Assembly (NCBI GenBank): GCA_013812385.1
Contig: JACCTM010000189.1
Location: forward strand, 1 to 5,261
Origin: Geodermatophilaceae bacterium
Lineage (GTDB): Bacteria > Actinomycetota > Actinomycetes > Mycobacteriales > Geodermatophilaceae
Direction of reading: 5' to 3'
Length of the DNA: 5,261 nt
The notes beneath the pieces were generated by a model. The model worked only from the letters and a program-made list of their open reading frames with translations. It searched no databases and had not been told where the DNA came from. Each line of letters opens with the position of its first letter. Positions within the stretch are counted from its first letter, which is position 1. Below are positions 1 to 5,261 of the stretch, in pieces. A program made the translations under genes and the position numbers.

Positions 1-201
1 TCCCGGTTGATCGACCGGGCGCTTGCCGGAGAGGACGTCGTGATCGCGCGGTCGGGTAAGCCACTGGTTCGGCTGGTCCCGGTGGAACGCGACGAGCCGC
101 GCGGAGGCCGCGGCGCCTGGCGTGGACGGGTGCGGATCGCCGAAGACTTCGACGACCTGCCACCCGACCTGGCAGCGGCCTTCCGCGGAGAGCGCGAATG
201 A
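1..201 (+). CDS. Type II antitoxin, Phd/YefM-like, 3' part only
   Basis: This is the C-terminal 66 residues of an antitoxin; the 5' end lies before the window. The reading frame is open from base 1, and the TTG at base 7 is internal, not a start. The visible start of the protein matches the end of the Phd/YefM DNA-binding domain: an acidic-hydrophobic stretch (AGEDVVIARSGKPLVRLVPV, residues 9-28) that in family members follows a short N-terminal strand and the helix with the 'SRL' residues seen here at 1-3. The tail (about residues 45-66, with FDDLPPDLAAAFRGE) is acidic and helical, as expected for the part that wraps the toxin and blocks its active site. The stop overlaps the toxin ATG by 4 nt (ATGA), which points to coupled translation. 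In such modules the antitoxin, alone or with toxin, represses its own promoter; that promoter is outside the window. The family call is firm, but the subfamily (Phd/YefM or VapB) is less certain. Confidence 0.85.
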   Translation, partial: SRLIDRALAGEDVVIARSGKPLVRLVPVERDEPRGGRGAWRGRVRIAEDFDDLPPDLAAAFRGERE

Positions 202-572
202 GACTGCTACTCGACACCAACGTGCTGATCTGGTGGCTGGAAGGTGACCGGCTCTCCCCCGAGGTGGTAGAGCGGCTCGAAGCCACCGGTACCAACACGG
301 CGGTCTCGGCGGCAACCCTCTGGGAGATCGAGATCAAGCGGACGCTTGGCAAGCTCGACGCCCCAGACGACGTGCTCGACCAGGTCGCCGCCAGCGGCTT
401 CGGCCAGCTGCCCATCACCGCCGCGCACGCCGTCGCCGCGGGCCGGCTCCCCCGCCACCACGACGACCCGTTCGACCGGATGCTCATCGCTCAAGCGCTC
501 GCCGAGCAGCGCACGATCGTGACCCGCGACCGGCGGTTCGAGCAGTACGGAGTTGCCATAGCGGAGGCGTGA
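198..572 (+). CDS. vapC: PIN-domain ribonuclease toxin (VapC family)
   Basis: Complete 124-residue PIN-domain protein, the usual length for a VapC toxin. In the family, these are Mg/Mn-dependent endoribonucleases that cut tRNA or rRNA and stop translation when the antitoxin is lost. All four acidic positions of the active site are present: D6 in LLDTNVLIWWL, E43 in LWEIEIK, D93 in DPFDRMLIAQA (D89/D90 nearby) and D111 in VTRDRRF. The toxin therefore looks catalytically intact. The 'LDTNVLIWWL' opening is typical of the PIN subgroup often paired with Phd/YefM-type antitoxins, which fits its upstream neighbour. The ATG is supported by GGAG at 187-190 with a 7-nt spacer and by the 4-nt overlap with the antitoxin stop. 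It converges on map. The RNA target cannot be read from the sequence. Confidence 0.92.
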   Translation: MRLLLDTNVLIWWLEGDRLSPEVVERLEATGTNTAVSAATLWEIEIKRTLGKLDAPDDVLDQVAASGFGQLPITAAHAVAAGRLPRHHDDPFDRMLIAQALAEQRTIVTRDRRFEQYGVAIAEA

Positions 573-616
573 CCCGCCGTCGCTGGCCGGCTACCGGGGC
601 GACTGGCAAGCGCGGA

Positions 617-658
617 TGTTGCACTCAGCTCGCGGATGTACGCGAGCCTGGTGCAACA
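617..658. terminator. Imperfect palindrome between convergent genes, probable bidirectional terminator
   Basis: TGTTGCAC (617-624) pairs perfectly with GTGCAACA (651-658). Inside it, GCTCGCG (628-634) pairs perfectly with CGCGAGC (641-647) around a 6-nt loop, GATGTA. The two stems are separated by one possible G-U pair and two mismatches. The structure sits about 45 bp past the toxin stop and about 48 bp past the map stop, almost in the middle of the 134-bp convergent gap. No T-tract follows on either strand, so it would be of the U-less kind suggested for actinobacteria. Pairing is seen directly; the terminator role is inferred. The rest of the gap (573-706) shows no gene. Confidence 0.55.
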
Positions 659-706
659 GAGCCGGTGTCAGCAGTGAGTCTGGACAACGGGTGGTGCTAG
701 ATGGCG

Positions 707-1510
707 CTAAAAAGCGATCGCGACGTTGTGCGGGGTCAGGCCGGCCCGGCCGCCGTCGTGAGCGGTGGTGACCAGCGGTCCCTCGGCGGTGATCGCGACG
801 GTGTGCTCGAAGTGCGCGGCGTACGAGCCGTCCTTGGTGACCACGGTCCAGCCGTCGTCGAGTTCCACGGTGGCCGGGTCGCCGATGGTGACCATCGGCT
901 CGATCGCCAGGCACAGTCCCGGGACGAGCCGAGGTCCCCGACCGGGCCGGCCGAAGTTCAGCACGTGCGGATCCTGGTGCATCTCGGTGCCGATCCCGTG
1001 CCCGCCGTAGTGATCGACGATTCCGTACGGATGTGAGTGTGCACGTACCGACGTCTCGACGGCGTTACTGATGTCGGTCAACCGGCCACCGGCCAGTGCG
1101 CGCGACAGTCCGGCCCACATCGAGGCTTCGGTGACCGCCATCAGCGCCACCACCTCCGGGGCCACCTCGCCCACGGCCACACTGATCGCCGAGTCGCCGT
1201 GATAGCCGTGGTAGATCGCGCCGCAGTCCAGCGAGATCACATCGCCATCGGCCAGCACCCGCTTGCGGCTCGGGATGCCGTGCACGATCTCGTCGTTGAT
1301 CGAGGCACAGACCGTCTTCGGAAAGCCTCGGTAGCCCAGGAACGACGGTACGGCGCCGGCGCCCCGGATGACGCGCTCGGCGATCGCGTCGAGATCCTGG
1401 GTGCTGACTCCCGGGGCCACTGCCGCCCGCATGGCCGCCAGGGCATCAGCCACGATGAGTCCGGCCGACCGCATCAAGGCGATCTCTTCGGATGTCTTGA
1501 TCTGGATCAT
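707..1510 (-). CDS. map: Methionine aminopeptidase, type I
   Basis: Removes the N-terminal methionine from newly made proteins in the cytoplasm, after deformylation. The 267-residue length matches the short bacterial type Ia enzymes without an N-terminal zinc or SH3-binding extension. All five dinuclear metal ligands are visible and fall at E. coli-like positions: D95 (ISLDCG), D106 (GYHGDSA), H171 (GGHGIG), E204 (AIEPMV) and E235 (FEHTVAI). The catalytic histidines H77 (VHGIP) and H178 (EMHQDP) are also present, so the enzyme should be active. The ATG at 1510-1508 overlaps the adk stop (ATGA) and is preceded by GAGG at 1519-1516 with a 5-nt spacer, inside the adk coding end, so translation is likely coupled to adk. 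It is the last gene of the operon here; in many actinobacteria infA would follow, but a convergent toxin gene does instead. Many actinobacteria also have a second map elsewhere. Confidence 0.97.
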   Translation of the reverse strand: MIQIKTSEEIALMRSAGLIVADALAAMRAAVAPGVSTQDLDAIAERVIRGAGAVPSFLGYRGFPKTVCASINDEIVHGIPSRKRVLADGDVISLDCGAIYHGYHGDSAISVAVGEVAPEVVALMAVTEASMWAGLSRALAGGRLTDISNAVETSVRAHSHPYGIVDHYGGHGIGTEMHQDPHVLNFGRPGRGPRLVPGLCLAIEPMVTIGDPATVELDDGWTVVTKDGSYAAHFEHTVAITAEGPLVTTAHDGGRAGLTPHNVAIAF

Positions 1511-2163
1511 GCCGACCTCGCCTCCATGAGCGCCTGGACCGATCTGAGCGTCACTTCGTCGACCGTTCCGGTCGCATCGATCACCGCGAGCAGCTTCAAC
1601 TCGGTATAGAAGTCCACCAACGGCTCGGTCTGCTCACGGTAGACCTGCAGTCGCCGTCGAATGGTCTCCGGTCGATCGTCGTCACGCTGGGACAAGCCGT
1701 AGCCGCACTCATCACAACTGTTGGCGACCGAAGTGGGGTCGTAGTCCAAATGCCAGATTCGCCCACAGCCCTGACAGACGCGCCGACCGGACAAGCGGCG
1801 TACGAGCTCGTCGTCGTCGGTCTTCATCTGCAGAACTACATCGAGGTTCTCGTCCAGCTCGGCCAGGGTCGTCTGCAACTGCTCGGCCTGGACGAGGGTG
1901 CGCGGGAAGCCGTCCAGGATGAATCCGGCATGGGCGTCGGGTTTGGCCAACCGGTCGCGCACCATCGCGATGGTGACCGCATCAGGCACCAGCTCTCCGG
2001 CATTCATGAACGTCGCGGCCTGGCGGCCAAGTTCGGTCATCTCGCTCACGTTCCCCCGGAAGATGTCTCCGGTCGACACGTGCGGGATATGCAGTCGCGC
2101 GGCGATGAGTTGTGCCTGCGTTCCTTTGCCGGCACCTGGCGGGCCCACCAGAACGACATGCAT
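1507..2163 (-). CDS. adk: Adenylate kinase, long form with four-cysteine LID
   Basis: Catalyses ATP + AMP = 2 ADP in the cytoplasm and balances the adenylate pool. From the ATG at 2163 it has 218 residues, the usual length of the long form. The P-loop GPPGAGKG is at 7-14, the AMP-binding part includes TGDIFR (31-36) and DGFPR (84-88), and the LID domain spans about 125-163. The LID has C130, C133, C150 and C153 in a C-x2-C...C-x2-C pattern, which in family members binds structural zinc; QRDDD (159-163) follows. A longer in-frame reading to 2193 would overlap secY by 20 nt and add ten residues before the hydrophobic first strand that normally opens the protein. I chose 2163, supported by GAGG at 2175-2172 with an 8-nt spacer. 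Its stop overlaps the map start. Adk between secY and map is the classic spc-operon position. Confidence 0.97.
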   Translation of the reverse strand: MHVVLVGPPGAGKGTQAQLIAARLHIPHVSTGDIFRGNVSEMTELGRQAATFMNAGELVPDAVTIAMVRDRLAKPDAHAGFILDGFPRTLVQAEQLQTTLAELDENLDVVLQMKTDDDELVRRLSGRRVCQGCGRIWHLDYDPTSVANSCDECGYGLSQRDDDRPETIRRRLQVYREQTEPLVDFYTELKLLAVIDATGTVDEVTLRSVQALMEARSA

Positions 2164-2171
2164 CAGAGCCG

Positions 2172-2175
2172 CCTC
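2172..2175 (-). promoter_or_regulatory. adk ribosome binding site overlapping the secY stop
   Basis: GAGG is formed by the last two bases of the secY TGA stop (2176-2174) and the next two bases, 8 nt before the adk ATG at 2163. It decides the adk start over the upstream in-frame codon at 2193. It also suggests that a ribosome ending secY is already placed to restart on adk. Confidence 0.6.
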
Positions 2176-3484
2176 AGCGGAGGAACCCCTCATAGTTGCG
2201 CATCCGCAACTGGTTCTCGATCTGCTTCACGGTCTCCAGGCCCACGCCGACCATGATCAGCACTGCCGTACCACCGAAGGGGAAGTTCTGGTTGTTGTTG
2301 CTGTCGGTCACGGCCAGCAGCAGGTTCGGGAGCACGGCCACGGTGCCCAGATAGAGCGAGCCCGGCAGGGTGATCCGGGAGAGCACGAACTGCAGATATT
2401 CCGCAGTCGGTCGACCCGGCCGGATCCCAGGGATGAAGCCGCCGTAGCGCTTCATGTCGTCGGCGCGGTCCTCGGGGTTGAACGTGATCGACACGTAGAA
2501 GTAGGTGAAGAAGACGATCAGCGCGAAGTAGACCGCGATGTGCACCGGGGAGGACTGATCGATGATGTAGTTCTCGAAGAACTGCCGGACCGGGCCGGTC
2601 TCGTCGCCCTGCAGTTGGGTCAGCAGCTGGGGTAGATAAAGCAAGGATGAGGCGAAGATGACCGGGATGACACCGGCCTGGTTGACCTTCAACGGCAGGT
2701 ACGTCGACGTTCCGCCGTACATCCGCCGGCCGACCATCCGCTTGGCGTACTGCACCGGGATCCGGCGCTGGGCCTGCTCGACATAGACCACGGAGGTGAT
2801 CACGACCAGAGCCAGGACGCAGACCAGGAAGAAGACGAAGCCACCGCGGCTCTGCAGGATGTTGCCGCCCTCGGCCGGCATCCTGGCGGCGATCGAGGTG
2901 AAGATCAGCAACGACATCCCGTTGCCGACGCCCTTCTCGGTCAACAGTTCGCCGAACCACATGATCATCGCGGTGCCCGCGGTCAGCGTGACCACGAGGA
3001 TGATCTGGTTGACGATCGACTCGTCCGGGATGATGGTCTGAGCGCATCCCGGGAACAGTTGTCCGCTCTTGGCCAACGCCACAACGGCGGTGGACTGCAG
3101 GATCGCAAGCGCGATCGTCAGATAGCGGGTGTACTGGGTCAGCTTCTGCTGCCCGGCCTGGCCCTCCTTCTTCAACTGTTCGAAGCGCGGGATGACCACG
3201 ACCAGCAGCTGCACGATGATGCTGGCGGTGATGTAGGGCATGATCCCGAGCGCGAAGACCGACAGGCGCAGCAGCGCACCCCCGCTGAACAGGTTGACCA
3301 GGGAATAGATGTCTCGATCGGCCCCGGCTTCGGCCTGCTCGATGCAGGAGTTGATCGCTGGGACCGAGACTCCGGGCCCGGGAATAGTGGTGCCGAGCCG
3401 GTAGAACGCGATGATGAACAGCGAGAAGAGAATCTTCTTGCGAAGATCAGGCGTCCGGAACGCCGCGGCGAACGCCTGAAGCAC
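2174..3484 (-). CDS. secY: Preprotein translocase channel subunit SecY
   Basis: Forms the protein-conducting channel of the Sec translocon in the cytoplasmic membrane with SecE and SecG, working with SecA for export and with SRP-ribosome complexes for membrane insertion. The 436-residue length is standard. About ten membrane segments can be traced, starting near 18-34 and 75-95 and ending near 404-420. The two family signatures are visible: ALGIMPYITASIIVQLL (78-94) and the GELLTEKGVGNGMSLLIF stretch (178-195). The cytosolic loops that touch SecA and the ribosome are present: RRIPVQYAKRMVGRR (240-254) and a loop with PGIRPGRPT (352-360), where R355 corresponds to the conserved functional arginine. 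The plug region is near SLVNLFSGGALLR (61-73). The start is GTG at 3484, chosen because MLQAFAAAFRTPDLR is the normal N-terminus and AGGAGG lies 4 nt upstream. An 88-nt gap separates it from rplO, and adk follows 10 nt downstream. Confidence 0.98.
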   Translation of the reverse strand: MLQAFAAAFRTPDLRKKILFSLFIIAFYRLGTTIPGPGVSVPAINSCIEQAEAGADRDIYSLVNLFSGGALLRLSVFALGIMPYITASIIVQLLVVVIPRFEQLKKEGQAGQQKLTQYTRYLTIALAILQSTAVVALAKSGQLFPGCAQTIIPDESIVNQIILVVTLTAGTAMIMWFGELLTEKGVGNGMSLLIFTSIAARMPAEGGNILQSRGGFVFFLVCVLALVVITSVVYVEQAQRRIPVQYAKRMVGRRMYGGTSTYLPLKVNQAGVIPVIFASSLLYLPQLLTQLQGDETGPVRQFFENYIIDQSSPVHIAVYFALIVFFTYFYVSITFNPEDRADDMKRYGGFIPGIRPGRPTAEYLQFVLSRITLPGSLYLGTVAVLPNLLLAVTDSNNNQNFPFGGTAVLIMVGVGLETVKQIENQLRMRNYEGFLR

Positions 3485-3488
3485 GTGT

Positions 3489-3494
3489 CCTCCT
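3489..3494 (-). promoter_or_regulatory. secY ribosome binding site (full AGGAGG)
   Basis: A complete AGGAGG precedes the GTG start of secY with a 4-nt spacer (ACAC), slightly shorter than usual. It supports the GTG at 3484, since no ATG is available nearby in frame. A strong site here suits a gene that is separated from rplO by 88 nt and cannot rely on close coupling. Confidence 0.75.
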
Positions 3495-3523
3495 GAGGCA
3501 AGCAGTTCAACGATGATAGCGAT

Positions 3524-3563
3524 CAGCCCCTCCTGGCCCGCGAATGGGCGCAGCAGGGGGCTG
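3524..3563 (-). promoter_or_regulatory. Potential hairpin in the secY leader
   Basis: In the rplO-secY gap, CAGCCCC and GGGGCTG form a perfect 7-bp stem (plus-strand 3524-3530 with 3557-3563). An inner GCCC/GGGC stem (3536-3539 with 3546-3549) closes a 6-nt loop, and a CTG/CAG triplet can pair between them. No U-run follows in the transcribed direction, so it does not look like a classic terminator. It could mark an mRNA processing or stability element, a pause or attenuator site, or simply GC-rich pairing. The complementarity is seen directly; any role is inferred. Confidence 0.4.
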
Positions 3564-3572
3564 TGCTCGGTT

Positions 3573-4016
3573 CTAGAGCGTGGTGGTGCTGCCCCCCGCA
3601 GCGGTGATCTTCTCCTTGGCGCTGGCCGAGAACGCGTGAGCTGTCACCCGGAGTGCCACCGAGCTGAGTTCGCCGGTGCCGAGCACCTTGATCGGCTGGT
3701 TGCCGCGCACAGCGCCGGCCGCGACGAGCTCATCGGGGCCGATCTCGCCACCCTCGGGAAACAGCGCGGCCAGCCGGTCCAGATTGACCACCTGGTACGG
3801 GATCTTGTTGCGCGGAGTGAAACCAGACAGCTTGGGCAGCCGCATGTGCAGTGGAGTCTGGCCACCCTCGAACCGAGCCGGGATGTTGCGACGGGCGCCC
3901 TGGCCCTTGGTGCCGCGGCCGGCCGTCTTGCCCTTGCCGGCTTCGCCCCGGCCGACGCGGATCTTCTTCTTGTGCGAACCGGGGGCGGGCCGCAGATGGT
4001 GCAACTTGATCGTCAT
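3573..4016 (-). CDS. rplO: 50S ribosomal protein L15
   Basis: Late-stage assembly protein of the large subunit that binds 23S rRNA. The 147-residue length is normal. The basic, glycine-rich N-terminal tail (about 15-45, with GKGKTAGRGTKGQGARR at 27-43) is the extended part that threads into rRNA. The conserved PLHMRLPKLSGF (55-66) and the NKIPYQVVNLDRL stretch (70-82) lead into the globular C-terminal domain, which includes PIKVLGTGELS (108-118). The ATG at 4016 lies 2 nt after the rpmD stop. Its AGGAGG (4032-4027) sits inside the end of rpmD with a 10-nt spacer, so translation is probably coupled to rpmD. Nothing unusual is seen apart from the wide gap before secY. Confidence 0.98.
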   Translation of the reverse strand: MTIKLHHLRPAPGSHKKKIRVGRGEAGKGKTAGRGTKGQGARRNIPARFEGGQTPLHMRLPKLSGFTPRNKIPYQVVNLDRLAALFPEGGEIGPDELVAAGAVRGNQPIKVLGTGELSSVALRVTAHAFSASAKEKITAAGGSTTTL

Positions 4017-4018
4017 GG

Positions 4019-4201
4019 CTATTCGACCTCCTCGACCGACACGAGATGCGGCACGGTAGCCACCATGCCACGGATTTCGGGACGGTCCTCTTTCACGACG
4101 ACGTCATGGATGCGCTTGAGCCCGAGCGAGCGCAGCGTCTCGCGCTGATTGGGTTTCCTACCGATCCGGGAACCGGTCTGGGTGATCTTCAGCCTGGCCA
4201 C
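4019..4201 (-). CDS. rpmD: 50S ribosomal protein L30
   Basis: Small large-subunit protein, 60 residues, the usual bacterial size. ARLKITQTGSRIGRK opens the protein, TLRSLGLKRIHDVVVKEDRP (22-41) forms the central helix and turn, and VATVPHLVSVEEVE ends it; this wording is typical of actinobacterial L30. The start is GTG at 4201, 2 nt after the rpsE stop. Another GTG two codons upstream (4207-4205) overlaps the rpsE stop (GTGA) and would add two residues. I prefer 4201 because family members begin at the 'ARLK' equivalent and the G-run at 4213-4209 then has a 7-nt spacer rather than 1 nt. L30 is absent from some bacterial lineages, but its place between S5 and L15 is the standard one. Confidence 0.95.
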   Translation of the reverse strand: MARLKITQTGSRIGRKPNQRETLRSLGLKRIHDVVVKEDRPEIRGMVATVPHLVSVEEVE

Positions 4202-4203
4202 GC

Positions 4204-4794
4204 TCACACCCCCGCCGCACGGGCACGCAACATGGCAGCCGGAGCTACGTCCTCCAGCGGCAGACCGCGACGCGCCGCGATCTCCTCCGGACGGACCAGG
4301 CCTTGTAGTGCCGCCACGGTCGCGTGCACGATGTTGATCGGGTTGGACGAGCCCAGGCTCTTGGACAGCACGTCGTGGATCCCGGCGCACTCGAGCACGG
4401 CGCGTACCGGACCGCCGGCGATCACGCCGGTACCGGGGCTGGCGGGCTTGAGCAGGACGACACCGGCGGCGGCGCGGCCCTGGATGGTGTGCGGGATCGT
4501 GCCGGCGATGCGGGGAACCTTGAAGAAGCTCTTCTTGGCATCCTCGACACCCTTGGCGATGGCGGCCGGAACCTCCTTGGCCTTGCCGTAGCCGACCCCG
4601 ACCTGGCCGTCGCCGTCACCGACGACCACCAGTGCGGTGAAGCTGAACCGGCGGCCACCCTTGACGACCTTGGCCACCCGGTTAATGGCGACCACCCGTT
4701 CGAGGTGGGTGGACTTCTCCGCCCCGGCCCGACCGCCGTCGCGGCGATCCCGGCGTTCTCCGCCGGTTGCCCCGCGTCGCTGTGGTCCTGGCAT
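4204..4794 (-). CDS. rpsE: 30S ribosomal protein S5
   Basis: Small-subunit protein near the decoding centre, important for translational accuracy and assembly with S4 and S8. It has 196 residues from the ATG at 4794. A basic, low-complexity N-terminal tail (1-28) is followed by the S5 double-stranded RNA-binding domain (about 29-92), which contains VVKGGRRFSFTALVVVGDG (43-61) and GYGKAKEVPAAIAKG (68-82), and by the C-terminal domain with GVVLLKPASPGTGVIAGGPV (111-130). The KGGRR loop, the region where spectinomycin-resistance changes are known in other bacteria, is unaltered to my eye. An in-frame GTG at 4860 would overlap rplR by 23 nt and add 22 atypical residues, so it is rejected. AGGGG (4806-4802) precedes the chosen ATG with a 7-nt spacer. 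A 43-nt gap separates it from rplR and only 2 nt from rpmD. Confidence 0.97.
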   Translation of the reverse strand: MPGPQRRGATGGERRDRRDGGRAGAEKSTHLERVVAINRVAKVVKGGRRFSFTALVVVGDGDGQVGVGYGKAKEVPAAIAKGVEDAKKSFFKVPRIAGTIPHTIQGRAAAGVVLLKPASPGTGVIAGGPVRAVLECAGIHDVLSKSLGSSNPINIVHATVAALQGLVRPEEIAARRGLPLEDVAPAAMLRARAAGV

Positions 4795-4838
4795 CAGAAA
4801 GCCCCTATTCCGTCGCGTCGTGCGCTCATGAGATTCAT
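4794..4838 (-). other. Possible 14-codon mini-ORF bridging rplR and rpsE
   Basis: An ATG overlapping the rplR stop (TGATG) opens a 14-codon frame reading MNLMSARRDGIGAF. It ends in a TGA that overlaps the rpsE ATG, again as TGATG. It fills the rplR-rpsE gap exactly. It has no good ribosome binding site of its own and contains an ATA codon that is rare in such genomes, so a stable product is unlikely. If translated at all, it would serve to hand ribosomes from rplR to rpsE. It may be chance. Confidence 0.2.
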
Positions 4839-5236
4839 CAGAACTGCAGACCGCCTTCACGGGCTCCGTCGGCCAAGGCGGCTATGCGCCCGGCGTAGGC
4901 GTTGCCCCCGCGGTCGAGGACCACCTTCTCGATCCCGACAGCCTTGGCCCGCTCGGCGATAAGCGCGCCGACCTTGCGGGCGCGGGCGCTCTTGTCGCCG
5001 CCATCGTCGTCCAGCCCCATCGTGGATGCACTGGCCAAAGTGGCGCCGGCCAGGTCGTCGACGAGTTGCACATGGATGTGCCGGGAGGAGCGGTTGACCA
5101 CCAGGCGCGGACGCTCGGGCGTGCCGCTGACCTTCTTCCGCAGCCGGTTGTGCCGGCGCCCACGCGCCAGCCGACGCCTGGTCGAGGCGTCCTTCCCGAC
5201 CGGCTTGTGCCGCTGGGACTCTGTCTGGGTTGCCAT
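4838..5236 (-). CDS. rplR: 50S ribosomal protein L18
   Basis: Binds 5S rRNA, with L5 and L25-type partners, and helps dock it on the large subunit. It has 132 residues from the ATG at 5236. A basic N-terminal region (about 19-36, RRRLARGRRHNRLRKKV) precedes the L18 core: SGTPERPRLVVNRSSRHIH (37-55), a DKSARARKVGALIAERAKAVGI helix region, and the C-terminal VVLDRGGNAYAGRIAALAD with the family's RGG and YAGR residues. A GTG directly before the ATG (5239) overlaps the rplF stop. I prefer the ATG because AGGG at 5248-5245 then has an 8-nt spacer, and the difference is one residue. It begins 2 nt after rplF ends, so coupling is likely. Confidence 0.96.
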   Translation of the reverse strand: MATQTESQRHKPVGKDASTRRRLARGRRHNRLRKKVSGTPERPRLVVNRSSRHIHVQLVDDLAGATLASASTMGLDDDGGDKSARARKVGALIAERAKAVGIEKVVLDRGGNAYAGRIAALADGAREGGLQF

Positions 5237-5238
5237 CA

Positions 5239-5261
5239 CTACTTCCCTGTCTTCCCGACCT
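5239..5261 (-). CDS. rplF: 50S ribosomal protein L6, last codons only
   Basis: Just before rplR, one minus-strand frame reads (K)VGKTGK and then TAG (5241-5239). A lysine- and glycine-rich ending such as this is typical of L6, the gene that normally precedes rplR in the spc operon. Only about seven codons are in the window, so the call rests on this short match plus gene order. The stop lies 2 nt before the rplR ATG. Confidence 0.75.

Noticed and set aside
7..201. TTG at base 7 as the antitoxin start
   Set aside because: The frame is open to base 1, and the SRL residues before and around this codon fit the middle of a Phd/YefM protein, so the gene is cut by the window edge.
591..914. Minus-strand 107-residue frame downstream of and overlapping map
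   Set aside because: Arginine- and histidine-rich, low-complexity reading that lies largely over the 3' end of map in another frame; no recognisable domain. It is a by-product of GC-rich coding sequence.
2164..2193. Longer adk from the upstream start at 2193
   Set aside because: It would overlap the end of secY and put ten residues before the P-loop strand. The ATG at 2163 has a well-placed GAGG and matches the family N-terminus.
2190..3047. Long 285-residue minus-strand frame inside secY
   Set aside because: It is an alternative frame of secY with an arginine- and proline-rich translation and no domain; the SecY frame carries clear signatures and membrane segments.
3513..3518. Possible -10 box (TATCAT on the minus strand) for a secY promoter
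   Set aside because: No convincing -35 hexamer lies 16-19 bp upstream; one AT-richer hexamer in a gap is weak evidence.
4795..4860. Longer rpsE from the GTG at 4860
   Set aside because: It overlaps the end of rplR and adds 22 residues unlike S5; MPGPQRRG is a typical actinobacterial S5 start.

Overview
The window carries the distal half of a ribosomal-protein (spc) operon from a high-GC Gram-positive bacterium (Actinomycetota), read on the minus strand, and it meets a small toxin-antitoxin module read on the plus strand. The actinobacterial assignment rests on three things: strongly GC-rich codons with G or C in most third positions, frequent GTG starts, and protein wording typical of actinobacteria, such as the S5 core, the L30 N-terminus and the SecY N-terminus. 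Genus cannot be told from this sequence.

Minus strand, in transcription order from the right edge: the last codons of rplF (L6), then rplR (L18), rpsE (S5), rpmD (L30), rplO (L15), secY (translocon channel), adk (adenylate kinase) and map (methionine aminopeptidase). This is the conserved order L6-L18-S5-L30-L15-SecY-Adk-Map. Three junctions have only 2 nt between genes (rplF/rplR, rpsE/rpmD, rpmD/rplO), secY/adk has 10 nt, and adk/map overlaps by 4 nt (ATGA), so translational coupling is likely through most of it. Two junctions are wider. The 43-nt rplR/rpsE gap is exactly filled by a 14-codon mini-ORF with TGATG at both ends. The 88-nt rplO/secY gap holds a strong potential hairpin upstream of a GTG-started secY with a full AGGAGG.

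Plus strand, left edge: the 3' part of a Phd/YefM-like antitoxin gene and a complete PIN-domain (VapC-type) ribonuclease toxin gene, overlapping by ATGA. They converge on map across about 134 bp that contains a near-symmetrical 42-nt imperfect palindrome, probably a shared bidirectional terminator. The toxin-antitoxin pair lies where many actinobacteria continue from map to infA-rpmJ-rpsM, so the ribosomal cluster appears to be interrupted or ended here.

In function, the operon links ribosome assembly (L18, S5, L30, L15) with membrane protein export (SecY), nucleotide balance (Adk) and N-terminal methionine removal from new proteins (Map). The proteins look intact, with the expected catalytic and structural residues. 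I see no wholly new system. The points worth a second look are the junction structures and the toxin-antitoxin neighbour.
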